Shown here piece by piece: positions 9,440 through 17,915 of a stretch of DNA of 64,000 nt. The DNA lies in assembly GCF_001466665.1 (NCBI RefSeq), contig NZ_KQ758903.1, positions 369,684 through 433,683 on the forward strand, given 5' to 3'. The number at the start of each line of letters is the position of its first letter. Positions within the stretch are counted from its first letter, which is position 1. The translations under genes and the position numbers were made by a program. Under the pieces are notes generated by a model that did no database searches, was not told the DNA's origin, and saw only the letters and a program-made list of their open reading frames with translations. Source of the DNA: Dehalogenimonas alkenigignens (GTDB lineage Bacteria; Chloroflexota; Dehalococcoidia; Dehalococcoidales; Dehalococcoidaceae).

Positions 9440-9753
9440 TATAAATTCCCTTCTTGAAGCCGAGTGAGTTGGGCGCGCAGCTTCTCGTTTTCCTTGATCA
9501 GATCGTTCATTTTCAACAGCATGTTGGTGATCACTTCTACTCCGGCCAGGTTCACGCCAAGGTCTTCCATTAAACTCCGTACCCGGCGCAGGGTCTCAAT
9601 ATCGCTCTCGGAGTAGAGGCGGATGTTGCCGGATGAACGCTGCGGCTTCACCAGCCCGGAGCGCTCATAGTAGCGTAGTGTATGAGTCTTAACGCCGATA
9701 AGTTCGGCGGCGACGTGAATGACGTAGCGCGGGCGGTATCTTTCTTCGTTCAA
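9439..9753 (-). CDS. hspR: HspR-type MerR-family heat-shock repressor
   Basis: This 104-residue protein has a MerR-type winged helix (about 10-80; the recognition region includes THTLRYYERSGLVKPQRS) and a C-terminal coiled coil (about 80-104). The position between a DnaJ homologue and a Clp ATPase is the classic HspR arrangement, in which HspR with DnaK as co-repressor silences its own operon. It starts 17 nt after the DnaJ gene, and its stop codon overlaps the clp start. I see no clear HAIR operator (CTTGAG...CTCAAG). A different palindrome covers the -10 box of the operon promoter. Confidence 0.85.
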   Translation of the reverse strand: MNEERYRPRYVIHVAAELIGVKTHTLRYYERSGLVKPQRSSGNIRLYSESDIETLRRVRSLMEDLGVNLAGVEVITNMLLKMNDLIKENEKLRAQLTRLQEGNL

Positions 9754-9770
9754 TCTTTTCCTCCCCCGGA

Positions 9771-10700
9771 TCAGTCAGAGGCGCTTAATTTCGACAGTTC
9801 AGTGAATAGTTCTTTTTCTCGGCCTGTCAAATTTGTAGGCAGAACAACATTTACCCGGGCGATCAGGTCGCCGTAGCCTGTCCGGCCAAGATGCGGCATA
9901 CCCTGCCCGGCAAGCTTAATTGTCCGGCCATTTTGAGTCCCGGGCGGAATCTTCAAAGCCAGATTTTTTCCTTTTATGGTGGGCACGTGGATCTCGCCGC
10001 CCAGTATCGCGGTATAGAGCGGAAGATCAACAGTGACGTGAAGGTCATCTTCCTTGCGCTCGAATCGGCTGTGCGGCGTCACCTTAACCACTAAATACAA
10101 ATCGCCCCGGGGCCCGCCCCCGGAACCCTCTCCGCCTTTTCCGGCCAGACGCACTTTAGAGCCGGTGGTTACGCCGGCTGGAATTTTAATTTCCAGCTTC
10201 TCGGCTTTGGCCCCCTGCATCGCCAGAGTACGCTGGGTGCCGTGGTAGGCTTCTTCCAGCGTTACCTCAACCTCGTAATCAACGTCTTCGCCCCGGCGCG
10301 GCCGGCGGCGGCCGCCCCCGCCCCGGAGAATCTGCTCAAAAATATCCCCGACATCGTCGCCGGGATAAGAGCCGGTGAACGGGCCGCCTGAAGTACGATA
10401 TTCAAACCCCCCGAACGGATTTTGGGTTCCCTCGTACTGGTGAAAGCCGGCGCTGGCCTTCTCATAAGCTTCGGCATGCTGCCAGTTCTCACCGTATTTA
10501 TCATACTTCGCGCGTTTTTCTTTGTCCGATAATACCTCGTGAGCCTCGTTGATCTCTTTGAACTTGGCTTCAGCGGCTTTATCGCCCGGATTTACGTCCG
10601 GATGATATTTTCGGGCCAGCTTGCGAAAGGCTTTTTTTATCTCGTCGGCGGTGGCTGCCCGCCCGATGCCGAGGGTGCCGTAATAGTCTTTAGCGGCCAT
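9771..10700 (-). CDS. DnaJ/CbpA-type J-domain co-chaperone
   Basis: It stimulates DnaK ATPase and hands over unfolded clients. The J-domain (about residues 3-68) has the HPD motif in [12 protein letters not shown] Gly/Phe region with [11 protein letters not shown] follows, then two C-terminal beta-sandwich domains (DnaJ_C) without the Cys-rich zinc finger, so it is class II (CbpA-like). I start it at ATG 10700, preceded by GAAAAGAGGG. An upstream in-frame TTG at 10715 lies before this SD and is unlikely. It is the first gene of dnaJ-hspR-clp. Confidence 0.9.
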   Translation of the reverse strand: MAAKDYYGTLGIGRAATADEIKKAFRKLARKYHPDVNPGDKAAEAKFKEINEAHEVLSDKEKRAKYDKYGENWQHAEAYEKASAGFHQYEGTQNPFGGFEYRTSGGPFTGSYPGDDVGDIFEQILRGGGGRRRPRRGEDVDYEVEVTLEEAYHGTQRTLAMQGAKAEKLEIKIPAGVTTGSKVRLAGKGGEGSGGGPRGDLYLVVKVTPHSRFERKEDDLHVTVDLPLYTAILGGEIHVPTIKGKNLALKIPPGTQNGRTIKLAGQGMPHLGRTGYGDLIARVNVVLPTNLTGREKELFTELSKLSASD

Positions 10701-10722
10701 AAGCCCTCTTTTCAACGATTAT

Positions 10723-10761
10723 CAATGATTCATTGTACCAGCAGTCTAGCTTTTTTGTCCA
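10723..10761 (-). promoter_or_regulatory. Promoter of dnaJ-hspR-clp with palindromic operator candidate
   Basis: TGGACA (10761-10756), an 18-nt spacer and TACAAT (10737-10732). A perfect 13-nt inverted repeat, CAATGATTCATTG (10723-10735), overlaps the -10 box and the start point. That is where a repressor such as HspR would block transcription. The sequence is not the HAIR consensus. Confidence 0.55.
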
Positions 10762-10909
10762 GCAGGTATCATCTTTCTTAATACTCATTTATCAATTAGG
10801 TCTTCTCGGACAAGAGTCACCATTTTCTATCAGCAACTTATCCGGGAACTCAAAGCCGCCGGCATCGCCAGGCGCGGAAGGTCTGCCGTCTTGGCCGCCA
10901 GTTTGTGAA

Positions 10910-10938
10910 TTGCGGCCTGTGGCTGTTGATGCTATCAT
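10910..10938 (+). promoter_or_regulatory. purM: Probable promoter of purM
   Basis: TTGCGG (10910-10915), a 17-nt spacer and TATCAT (10933-10938). The expected start point near 10945 gives a leader of about 20 nt that carries the SD AAGGAGA (10953-10959). Confidence 0.5.
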
Positions 10939-10965
10939 TTCGGCATCATTCCAAGGAGAAATTCC

Positions 10966-11979
10966 ATCAAACAGGACGCTTACGCCGCCGCCGGCGTATC
11001 CATCGACGCCGCGGTCCAGGCCAAAGAACGGATCAAGGAACTGGCTAAGGCCACCTTCACCCCGGGGGTGTTGGGTGGCCCGGGGTTTTTCGGCGGTATG
11101 TTCGAATTGCCGTCAGGCTTTAATAAACCGGTGCTTGTCTCCAGTTGCGATGGCGTCGGCACCAAGCTGAAGATCGCCGCGGCGATGGGCAAACATGACA
11201 CGGTGGGTATCGATATCGTCAACCACAGCGTCGACGATATCCTGACCTGCGGCGCCGAGCCGCTGTTTTTCCTCGACTATATCGCCATGGGCAAGCTCGA
11301 CCCGGTGATAGTGGCCGACGTTGTCAAAGGCCTGTCCATGGCATGTCAAGAGGTTTCCTGCGCCCTCGTCGGCGGCGAGACGGCTGAAATGCCCGGGCTG
11401 TACCACGGCAACGACTACGACCTGGCCGGCTTCATCGTCGGCATCGTCGAGAAGGACCGCATCCTTCACGGCCGCTCGATCAGACCCGGCGATGCCGTCC
11501 TGGGTTTGCCGTCAACGGGGCTGCATACCAACGGCTATTCTCTGGCCAGGAACGTCCTGGGTGAATCACCTTCGGCGATGGCTGCCCGCTACTCCACTCT
11601 GGACACCCCGGTCGGCGAGGCGCTGCTCAAGCCCCACCGCTCTTACCTGGCTGATTTGAAGCCGGTGCTTGGGGATGTCAAGGGGTTAGCCCACATTACC
11701 GGCGGCGGCTTTACCGACAACATCCCCCGCACCCTGCCGCCGGGCACCGCCGTCCGTATTAGCAAGGGCGCCTGGGAAGTGCTGCCGATTTTTGAACTCA
11801 TACAGAAGATCGGCGGCGTGGCCGAAGCCGAGATGTACCGGGTGTTCAACATGGGCATCGGCATGGTCGTCTTCGCCGACCCGTCGAAGGTTGCCGCGCT
11901 TATGCAGTCCATGCCGGAGGCTAAGATTATCGGCGAAGTCGCCGCCGACACCGGCGGCGGCCGGGTCATCCTCGAATAG
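10966..11979 (+). CDS. purM: Phosphoribosylformylglycinamidine cyclo-ligase (AIR synthetase), AUC start codon proposed
   Basis: It closes the imidazole ring of AIR in purine synthesis. The frame encodes the whole family: DAYAAAGVSIDAAVQAKERIK at the N-terminus, GGFGGMF-type loop, VSSCDGVGTKLKIA, GGETAEMPG, GLHTNGYSL, and THITGGGF-type (AHITGGGFTDNIPR). No ATG, GTG or TTG occurs between an in-frame stop at 10927 and GTG 11068. Starting at 11068 would remove 34 conserved residues and has no SD. AAGGAG lies 7 nt before ATC 10966, exactly where ATG is expected, giving 337 residues, the normal length. I therefore propose AUC initiation. A sequence error at this codon is the alternative. It is followed by purH at 51 nt. 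Confidence 0.9.
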   Translation: MKQDAYAAAGVSIDAAVQAKERIKELAKATFTPGVLGGPGFFGGMFELPSGFNKPVLVSSCDGVGTKLKIAAAMGKHDTVGIDIVNHSVDDILTCGAEPLFFLDYIAMGKLDPVIVADVVKGLSMACQEVSCALVGGETAEMPGLYHGNDYDLAGFIVGIVEKDRILHGRSIRPGDAVLGLPSTGLHTNGYSLARNVLGESPSAMAARYSTLDTPVGEALLKPHRSYLADLKPVLGDVKGLAHITGGGFTDNIPRTLPPGTAVRISKGAWEVLPIFELIQKIGGVAEAEMYRVFNMGIGMVVFADPSKVAALMQSMPEAKIIGEVAADTGGGRVILE

Positions 11980-12030
11980 CCAGGTCATTATTGCCTCGAC
12001 AAGCACAGAATAATATCCAGGAGGACACAG

Positions 12031-13566
12031 ATGCGGGCAATCCTCTCCGTTTCCGATAAAACCGGCCTTGAGGCTTTCGCTGTTGAACTGGGCAAACTGG
12101 GTTGGGAGATTTTCTCCACCGGCGGCACCAAGAAATCCTTAACCCAGGCCGGAGTGCCGGTACACGCAATCTCGGACATCACCGGCTTCCCGGAAATCCT
12201 CGACGGCCGGGTCAAGACGCTGCATCCCATGGTCCACGGCGGCATCCTGGCCCGCCGCGACAAGGCAGACCATATGTCTCAACTGTCGGAGAACAAGATA
12301 ACCCCGATCGATATGGTGGTAGTCAACCTTTATCCCTTTGTCCAGACCGTGTCCAGGGCGGGCGTGTCGCTGGAGGAGGCTCTGGAGAACATCGACATCG
12401 GCGGACCCGCTATGATCCGGGCATCGGCCAAGAATTACCCGGGTGTCATCATCGTCACCGATCCCGCCGACTACCCGCTCCTCATCGAGAAATTGCGGGG
12501 CGGCGGCTTATCCCCGGATGAGCGGAAGCGCCTTGCCCAGAAAGCTTTCCAGCATACCGCGATGTACGATACTGCCATCGCCCAGTACCTGTGGCAGGGC
12601 AGCGCAGGCTTCCCGGACAACATGACTTTAGCCCTTAAAAAGCGCTATAACCTGCGCTACGGCGAGAACCCTCACCAGGCTGCCGCTTTCTACGCCGAGC
12701 ATCGCGTCGGCGCCGGGCAGAATTCCGGCATCACCTGGGCGGAGCAGCTGTGGGGCAAGGAATTATCATTCAACAACATCCTGGACGCCGACGCCGCCTG
12801 GGCGACGGCCACCGATTTCGAAGCGCCGACAGTGGCCATTGTCAAACATACCAACCCCTGCGGCCTGGCCAGCCGGGATGACGTTGCCGAGGCTTATCAG
12901 CGAGCTTTTGAAGGCGACCCGGTATCAGCCTATGGCGGCATTGTGGCAGTCAACCGGACACTTACCGCCGGGATGGCCGAGGCAATGCGCGGCACCTTCT
13001 ACGAAATCTCGATCGCCCCGGATTACGAAGAAGCGGCGCTGGTAATCCTCAGGAAACGCAAAGACCTGCGCATCTTGAAGGCAAGGCTGCCGGCGGCAGA
13101 GACGCAGCCGGCGCTCAATTACCGCCATGTTAAGGGTGGATTGCTGGTACAGCAGGCTGACGCCCTGCCGGAAGACCAGATTACCCTGAAGCCGGTGACC
13201 AGGCGCCAACCGACTAAAGAAGAATACGAGGACCTGCGCTTTGCCTTCAGGGCAGTGAAGCACATCAAGTCCAACGCTATCGTCCTGGTTAAGGATAAAA
13301 TGCTTTTGGGCATGGGCGCCGGACAGCCCAACCGGGTGACCAGCGTGGACATCGCTGTCAAGCGGGCCGGCGAGAAGGCTAAGGGCAGCGTCATGGCCTC
13401 CGACGCCATGTTCCCTTTCAACGATTCGGTGCTCCAGGCTGCGGCGGCCGGTATTGCTGCCATCGTCCAGCCCGGCGGTTCTATCCGTGACGAGGACTCC
13501 ATCAAAGCGGCGGATGAGAACGGCATCGCGATGGTCGTCACCGGCGTCAGACATTTCCTGCATTAA
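12031..13566 (+). CDS. purH: Bifunctional AICAR formyltransferase / IMP cyclohydrolase
   Basis: It catalyses the last two steps of purine synthesis: formyl transfer to AICAR from 10-formyl-THF, and ring closure to IMP. At 511 residues it is a normal length. The N-terminal MGS-like cyclohydrolase domain (1 to about 190) has FSTGGTKK, DGRVKTLHP and NIDIGGPAMIRASAKN. The transformylase domain has LRYGENPHQ, KHTNPCGLA, KSNAIVLVKD and the C-terminal AIVQPGGS. The SD AGGAGG precedes ATG. It is the second gene of purM-purH; both are conserved purine genes and probably cotranscribed. Confidence 0.97.
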   Translation: MRAILSVSDKTGLEAFAVELGKLGWEIFSTGGTKKSLTQAGVPVHAISDITGFPEILDGRVKTLHPMVHGGILARRDKADHMSQLSENKITPIDMVVVNLYPFVQTVSRAGVSLEEALENIDIGGPAMIRASAKNYPGVIIVTDPADYPLLIEKLRGGGLSPDERKRLAQKAFQHTAMYDTAIAQYLWQGSAGFPDNMTLALKKRYNLRYGENPHQAAAFYAEHRVGAGQNSGITWAEQLWGKELSFNNILDADAAWATATDFEAPTVAIVKHTNPCGLASRDDVAEAYQRAFEGDPVSAYGGIVAVNRTLTAGMAEAMRGTFYEISIAPDYEEAALVILRKRKDLRILKARLPAAETQPALNYRHVKGGLLVQQADALPEDQITLKPVTRRQPTKEEYEDLRFAFRAVKHIKSNAIVLVKDKMLLGMGAGQPNRVTSVDIAVKRAGEKAKGSVMASDAMFPFNDSVLQAAAAGIAAIVQPGGSIRDEDSIKAADENGIAMVVTGVRHFLH

Positions 13567-13629
13567 ACTACGATACGGGCTCGTATGACCGGACCAGGCT
13601 AATATTCTGGGCGGCGGAAGGCGGCACCG

Positions 13630-14655
13630 ATGGCTGATATCAGGGAGATCCAAAACTCGGCTTGGTCGAAATTCCGCCCGTCTGAAGCCGTCCTGCGGGG
13701 CGATTCAGCCGATGTCTACTTCCATCGCACCATCCACATCCTGGAAAAAGAAGGTCTCAACCCTATTTCCGTCATGGAGGTCTTTCCCAACGGCGGCGGC
13801 ATTATCTGCGGCATGGACGAGGCGCTGGCTTTGCTTGATCGGGTGCTGCCCGCGAATAACCGTGAAGTCTGGGCCCTCCAGGACGGAAACGCCGTGATCT
13901 CGAAAGAGGTCGCTCTGCGTATCAAAGCGCCTTACCTCAGGTTCGGACTATACGAAACGGCCATTTGCGGCATTCTGGCAGCATCGACCGGTTGGGCAAC
14001 GGCGGCCCGGGAGTGCGCCCAGGCCGCCGGAGAAATCCCCTGTATCAGCTTCGGGGCGCGGCACGTCCACCCGTTCGTTTCCGGGCGCATGGACTACGCG
14101 GCGATGGTTGGCGGCTGTAAGGGCTGCTCCAGCGTCGAGGGGGCGCGCCTGGCTGATATCGAACCATCCGGAACCATGCCCCACGCCTTAATCATCGTCA
14201 TGGGCGACACGGTCAAAGCCACGCTGGCTTTCGATAAGCACATCGACTCGGGCGTGTCCAGGGTGTCGCTGGTCGATACATTCAAGGATGAAGCCGAGGA
14301 GAGCCTGCGGGTGGCGGCAGCCCTGGGCAATAAACTCAAGGCGGTGCGTCTCGACACGCCGGTCGAGCGCGGCCGGGTCACCGCTGAACTGGTTAAGGAG
14401 GTCCGCGCCCGGCTTGACCAGGCTGGACATTCTCACGTCGACGTCTTTGTCAGCGGCGGAATCACCCCGGACCGCATCAGGTATTTTGTCGAGGGCGGGG
14501 CACCGGTGGCTGGTTTCGGTATCGGCAGCTATATTTCCGGGGCAAAACCCATTGACTATACCGCTGACCTGCATGAGGTTGACGGAAAACCCATTGCCAA
14601 ACGCGGCAGGATACCTGGGATCACCGAGAATCCACGCCTGCAACGTGTTATGTAA
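13630..14655 (+). CDS. Nicotinate phosphoribosyltransferase family protein
   Basis: This 341-residue protein belongs to the short bacterial/archaeal NAPRTase family, which makes nicotinate mononucleotide from nicotinate and PRPP for NAD salvage. Landmarks are the HRTIHILEKEG region, ETAICGILAASTGWAT, SFGARHVHPFVS, and the phosphate-binding C-terminal motif FVSGGITPDRI...GFGIGSYIS of the type II phosphoribosyltransferase barrel. The catalytic His region (RHVHP) is present. It starts 63 nt after purH behind a weak SD. The link to purine synthesis may simply be shared PRPP chemistry. It ends 18 nt before a convergent gene. Confidence 0.85.
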   Translation: MADIREIQNSAWSKFRPSEAVLRGDSADVYFHRTIHILEKEGLNPISVMEVFPNGGGIICGMDEALALLDRVLPANNREVWALQDGNAVISKEVALRIKAPYLRFGLYETAICGILAASTGWATAARECAQAAGEIPCISFGARHVHPFVSGRMDYAAMVGGCKGCSSVEGARLADIEPSGTMPHALIIVMGDTVKATLAFDKHIDSGVSRVSLVDTFKDEAEESLRVAAALGNKLKAVRLDTPVERGRVTAELVKEVRARLDQAGHSHVDVFVSGGITPDRIRYFVEGGAPVAGFGIGSYISGAKPIDYTADLHEVDGKPIAKRGRIPGITENPRLQRVM

Positions 14656-14673
14656 ACTCGCCTGGCCCGAAGC

Positions 14674-15243
14674 TCAACCGGGTTTGACATTGTCCTGCGC
14701 CCGGCTAACGACCTGGGTAATCCTCAAGCGCCTGGTACCCTCGGTCCGGGCATTTTCGACCCAGCGGATATACATATTGCGGGAATTGTTTGGTAAGCTC
14801 AAGAAATTGAGGGCCGCGGTCTTGTCTGATTCCAGGGCTTGTCGAAGATCTTCAGGGATAACCAGAACCGCCCGGTTGGAATAAGCGCTGTCCCAATTTC
14901 CATTGGCCCTGGCTGTTTCGACTGCGGCCATCCCCGCCTGCGCCATCTTGCCCTGCCTGATCAGGCCGCTGGCGATGTCTTTGTTTCTTTGAGACCAAAC
15001 ACTGTTTAACTTTCTTGGAGTATAGCGCAGCATGAAACGGTCGTCGCCCAGGCTCTTCATTTTGCCATCGATCCAACCGTAGGCGATGGCTGCTCTAAGG
15101 GCTTCACCATATCGGAGCCCGGGGAGCGGACTCTTAACCTTGTAATGGACCACCCAGGCTTCTCCAGCCTTATCATGGTTGGCGGCCAGCCATGATTTCC
15201 ATCCAGCGGCATCGGCAAACACCAGAGGTTCGATGTTCGGCAC
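14674..15243 (-). CDS. YdeI/OmpD-associated family protein
   Basis: A 189-residue cytoplasmic protein of the YdeI (OmdA) family, with the hallmark blocks GEAWVVHYKV, YGEALRAAIAYGWIDGK and RYTPRKLNSVWSQRNKD. Biochemical function is not established; some members are linked to bacteriocin or peptide resistance. The start is GTG at 15243 without an SD. A TATAAT box lies 6 nt upstream (15250-15255), so the mRNA is probably leaderless. A distant relative with an N-terminal DUF1905-like part lies at 43987-44466. Confidence 0.8.
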   Translation of the reverse strand: MPNIEPLVFADAAGWKSWLAANHDKAGEAWVVHYKVKSPLPGLRYGEALRAAIAYGWIDGKMKSLGDDRFMLRYTPRKLNSVWSQRNKDIASGLIRQGKMAQAGMAAVETARANGNWDSAYSNRAVLVIPEDLRQALESDKTAALNFLSLPNNSRNMYIRWVENARTEGTRRLRITQVVSRAQDNVKPG

Positions 15244-15295
15244 AGGAATATTATACAGGGAATGTCGAGTTTGCTCCGGCGGACTAAAATATTCT

Positions 15296-15324
15296 TTGAC
15301 TTTTCTGATTCTTCTGATTATACT
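15296..15324 (+). promoter_or_regulatory. Promoter of the AbrB-like/arsM pair
   Basis: TTGACT (15296-15301), a 17-nt spacer made of CTGATT-type repeats, and TATACT (15319-15324). The start point near 15331 gives a short leader with the SD GGAGTTGGAG before ATG 15349. Confidence 0.75.
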
Positions 15325-15348
15325 GATTGTTGATAACTGGAGTTGGAG

Positions 15349-15606
15349 ATGACAAAAGCTTTAAAAAGAAGCTGTTGCGAGACCGGCGAATGTTACAGTG
15401 TTGAGGCCGTTGTTTCAATCGATGGGCGCGGCCAGGTGGTCTTGCCCAAGGGAATCCGCGACGGGCTTGGGCTGGCCGCCGGGGACAAATTAGCTCTGGT
15501 GACTCTAGCCCGGGAAGGCAGGCCATGCTGCCTGATGGTAATGAAAGCCGACCGGCTGGCTAGAGGCGCTCGTGAATTCTTAAGTCCGATAATAAATGAG
15601 ATTTGA
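15349..15606 (+). CDS. Cys-rich AbrB/SpoVT-fold protein next to arsM (HgcAB-associated-protein type)
   Basis: An 85-residue protein with an N-terminal Cys cluster (CCETGEC, residues 9-15), a swapped-hairpin AbrB/MazE core (about 20-55: [18 protein letters not shown], then GDKLALVT), a second Cys pair (CC, near 60) and a short helical tail. Paired cysteines at both ends suggest thiol binding of a metal or metalloid ion, and the AbrB fold suggests DNA binding. Similar proteins are annotated as HgcAB-associated and are often found beside ArsM-type methyltransferases. I recall the family, but the match is not verified here. I take ATG 15349 over TTG 15343 because of the SD. arsM starts 13 nt downstream. 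Confidence 0.7.
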   Translation: MTKALKRSCCETGECYSVEAVVSIDGRGQVVLPKGIRDGLGLAAGDKLALVTLAREGRPCCLMVMKADRLARGAREFLSPIINEI

Positions 15607-15619
15607 AAAGGAGCCTTTG

Positions 15620-16447
15620 ATGAAAGACACCGAGATCAAGAATTACGTCAAAGAACGCTACGGCGGCATCGCCCGCAGCGGCGGCGGCTGCGGCTGTGGG
15701 ACAGGTTGTTGCGGCGACCCTTCCCCGGACCTCATTTCCCGGGCGATCGGGTATTCCGACGAGGATCTGTCGGCGGTGCCCGAAGGTGCCAACCTCGGCT
15801 TGGGTTGCGGCAATCCCACCGCCATCGCCGCTTTGAAACCTGGGGAGACGGTGCTGGATCTGGGGTCCGGTGCCGGCTTCGATGCCTTCCTGGCGGCTCG
15901 GCAGGTAGGCCCGGCCGGCAAGGTTATCGGTGTAGACATGACCCCGGATATGGTGTCCAGGGCTCGAGAGAACGCCCGAAAAGGGGACATCACCAATGTG
16001 GAATTCAGACAGGGCGAGATCGAAAACCTGCCGGTGGCTTCAGGAACGGTGGATACCATCATCTCAAACTGCGTCATCAACCTGTCGCCGGACAAACCCA
16101 AAGTGTTTGCCGAGGCTTTCCGGGTGTTGAAGCCTTGCGGCCGCATCGCGGTGTCGGATATTGTGTTGACCGAACCCCTCCCGGAGTATATCCGCGACTC
16201 CGTGGCCGCCTACACCGCTTGCGTGGCCGGTGCGGTTTTGAAGGAGGAGTACCTTGCCGCTATCCGGGACGCGGGTTTCGAAAAGGTTCAAATCATCGGC
16301 GAGACATGCTTCGACCTTGATTTCATCGAGATGGCCCCCGGCTTGATGCTGGAAGCTGAGTCGCTCGGCTTGACCGAGGCAAAGATCCAGCACATCTCCG
16401 AGACTATTATGAGCATTAAGGTTTCGGCGGTGAAGCCGGCTTCTTAG
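15620..16447 (+). CDS. arsM: ArsM-type arsenite (metalloid) methyltransferase
   Basis: A 275-residue SAM-dependent methyltransferase. The N-terminus is Cys-rich ([11 protein letters not shown]; Cys24, 26, 30, 31). Motif I is [10 protein letters not shown] (79-88), with GVDMTPDMV following. The ArsM-type cysteines are seen in [14 protein letters not shown] (Cys151) and in YTACVAGA (Cys201). Family members methylate As(III) to less toxic or volatile species. I start it at ATG 15620 after AAAAGGAG; the in-frame upstream ATG at 15596 overlaps the preceding gene. The stop TAG interlocks with the TAA of tilS on the other strand. Cotranscription with the AbrB-like gene suggests metalloid-responsive control. 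Confidence 0.9.
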   Translation: MKDTEIKNYVKERYGGIARSGGGCGCGTGCCGDPSPDLISRAIGYSDEDLSAVPEGANLGLGCGNPTAIAALKPGETVLDLGSGAGFDAFLAARQVGPAGKVIGVDMTPDMVSRARENARKGDITNVEFRQGEIENLPVASGTVDTIISNCVINLSPDKPKVFAEAFRVLKPCGRIAVSDIVLTEPLPEYIRDSVAAYTACVAGAVLKEEYLAAIRDAGFEKVQIIGETCFDLDFIEMAPGLMLEAESLGLTEAKIQHISETIMSIKVSAVKPAS

Positions 16448-17874
16448 GCGGAACGGCGCTCAAATTCCAGCCTTAAAATTCTCGCCGTCGCCGGTGAGAC
16501 TTTGACCCGTTCGTCGAGGCGGCAGCCCGCCACCCAGACGATCTGTCTAGGGTTGACAACGATGGGAACGCGGGATCGCCGGTCTTGTGGAATTTTGGCG
16601 TCGATGAAGAAGTCCTTGAGCTTCTTTTCAGCGCCCATACCCAGCGGCACGAAACAGTCCCCCGGCCGTCGGGCGCGTACCATCAGTTCGCCGCCGGCAG
16701 CGCCGAAATCCAATGACTGGGCGTATGGACTCGCCTCTTTTTCCGGCGGGTTTTCGGTGACCGAGTCTTTAATGCTCGCGACAACCCGCCAACCGTCAAT
16801 ATCCGTCACCCCGGGAATATTCAGCGGATGCGCGCCTTCAATCGTCGGCAGCAGGGTCAAAGCATTCAAATCGCGGCCGAGCAACACTTCCGAATAGCCG
16901 GCGGAGAACGCCAGACCCCCGGGAAGATCTATGCTGCGGCCGGCACCGCCGCTGGCGATCTCCAGCATGTCTTCGATGTGGACCGCCTCGATGTCTTTAG
17001 GACTCCCCAGCGCCGCCACCAGCAGCCGCCGCAGTACGGCGCGCCGCAGGGCGGGGTGAAGGCCGCCCAGGCCGGACTTGTCGATAGCCACGACCGGGCC
17101 GTTCTTCTTTACCAGGCTTTCAATGGCGTTCGCGGCTGCCGTTTCGATGAAATCAACCTCATCGGCGGCAAGTCTCGACAAACGAGATATTGCCTCGTCA
17201 ACGGCCGGATTGAAGTGTTCACGGATCATGGGCAATAGTTCAAGCCTGATGCGGTTGCGTGTCGGGGTTAGCGATTCATTAGTGAAGTCAGCGCGGAATG
17301 ACAGGTCGTGTTCGCGGCAATAGAGTTCAACTTCTTCACGCGACAGGCAAAGCAGCGGCCGGATGATACGCAGCGGATTAACATCCCTAGAGTGGAATTC
17401 GCTGGCAGCTTTCAGCCCCACCAGGCCTGTCAGTCCGGTGCCCCGGAGCAAGTGCAGCAGCACTGTTTCCACGTGGTCATTTTTGGTATGCGCTACGGCC
17501 ACAGAGGCGGCGCCGGTTCGTCGGGCCGTTTCTTCCAGAAACTGGTAGCGGACGTCGCGCGCGGCTTCCTCCGGCGAGAGCCGGTGCTTCTTTCGGTAAC
17601 TCTGAACATCCCTCCGGTCGATGGTGAATGGCAGGCCGAGGTCCTGGGCTAAGGCGGCGACGTAATCGGCGTCGGCGGCGGATTCCGGCCTCAGCCCGTG
17701 GTCCAGGTGAGCAACATGCAGCTCAATTCCGAGTTCGCTTTTGACTTTATGTAATATGTGCAACAAGGTGACCGAATCGGCACCGCCGGAGACCGCTGCC
17801 ACCACCCTGTCACCCCTGGACACCAGGCTGTGACCGCGGAGGATGTCAAGAACTCTTTTGTCAATCAAGTCCAT
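16444..17874 (-). CDS. tilS: tRNA(Ile)-lysidine synthase
   Basis: It modifies the CAU anticodon of a minor tRNA-Ile to lysidine, so that it reads AUA. The N-terminal N-type ATP pyrophosphatase domain has the P-loop SGGADS (29-34) and [13 protein letters not shown]. The C-terminal TilS domains include [22 protein letters not shown] choose ATG 17874, giving 476 residues, rather than GTG/ATG upstream, because the longer form adds a tail with no family match and an extended -10 box (TGCTATAAT) ends 7 nt before ATG 17874. It is probably leaderless. The neighbouring phosphatase ends 42 nt upstream. Confidence 0.92.
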   Translation of the reverse strand: MDLIDKRVLDILRGHSLVSRGDRVVAAVSGGADSVTLLHILHKVKSELGIELHVAHLDHGLRPESAADADYVAALAQDLGLPFTIDRRDVQSYRKKHRLSPEEAARDVRYQFLEETARRTGAASVAVAHTKNDHVETVLLHLLRGTGLTGLVGLKAASEFHSRDVNPLRIIRPLLCLSREEVELYCREHDLSFRADFTNESLTPTRNRIRLELLPMIREHFNPAVDEAISRLSRLAADEVDFIETAAANAIESLVKKNGPVVAIDKSGLGGLHPALRRAVLRRLLVAALGSPKDIEAVHIEDMLEIASGGAGRSIDLPGGLAFSAGYSEVLLGRDLNALTLLPTIEGAHPLNIPGVTDIDGWRVVASIKDSVTENPPEKEASPYAQSLDFGAAGGELMVRARRPGDCFVPLGMGAEKKLKDFFIDAKIPQDRRSRVPIVVNPRQIVWVAGCRLDERVKVSPATARILRLEFERRSA

Positions 17875-17881
17875 TGATAAG

Positions 17882-17890
17882 ATTATAGCA
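17882..17890 (-). promoter_or_regulatory. tilS: Extended -10 promoter of tilS
   Basis: TGCTATAAT reads on the minus strand, and TATAAT ends 7 nt before the ATG. No convincing -35 box is seen. The expected start point is at or next to the start codon, which implies a leaderless mRNA. Confidence 0.6.
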
Positions 17891-17915
17891 GTTAGAGGAA
17901 GCGGCGGCAGTCTGC

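Noticed and set aside
10701-10800. A HAIR operator for HspR
   Set aside because: No CTTGAG/CTCAAG half-sites with the right spacing are found. Only the CAATGATTCATTG palindrome stands out.
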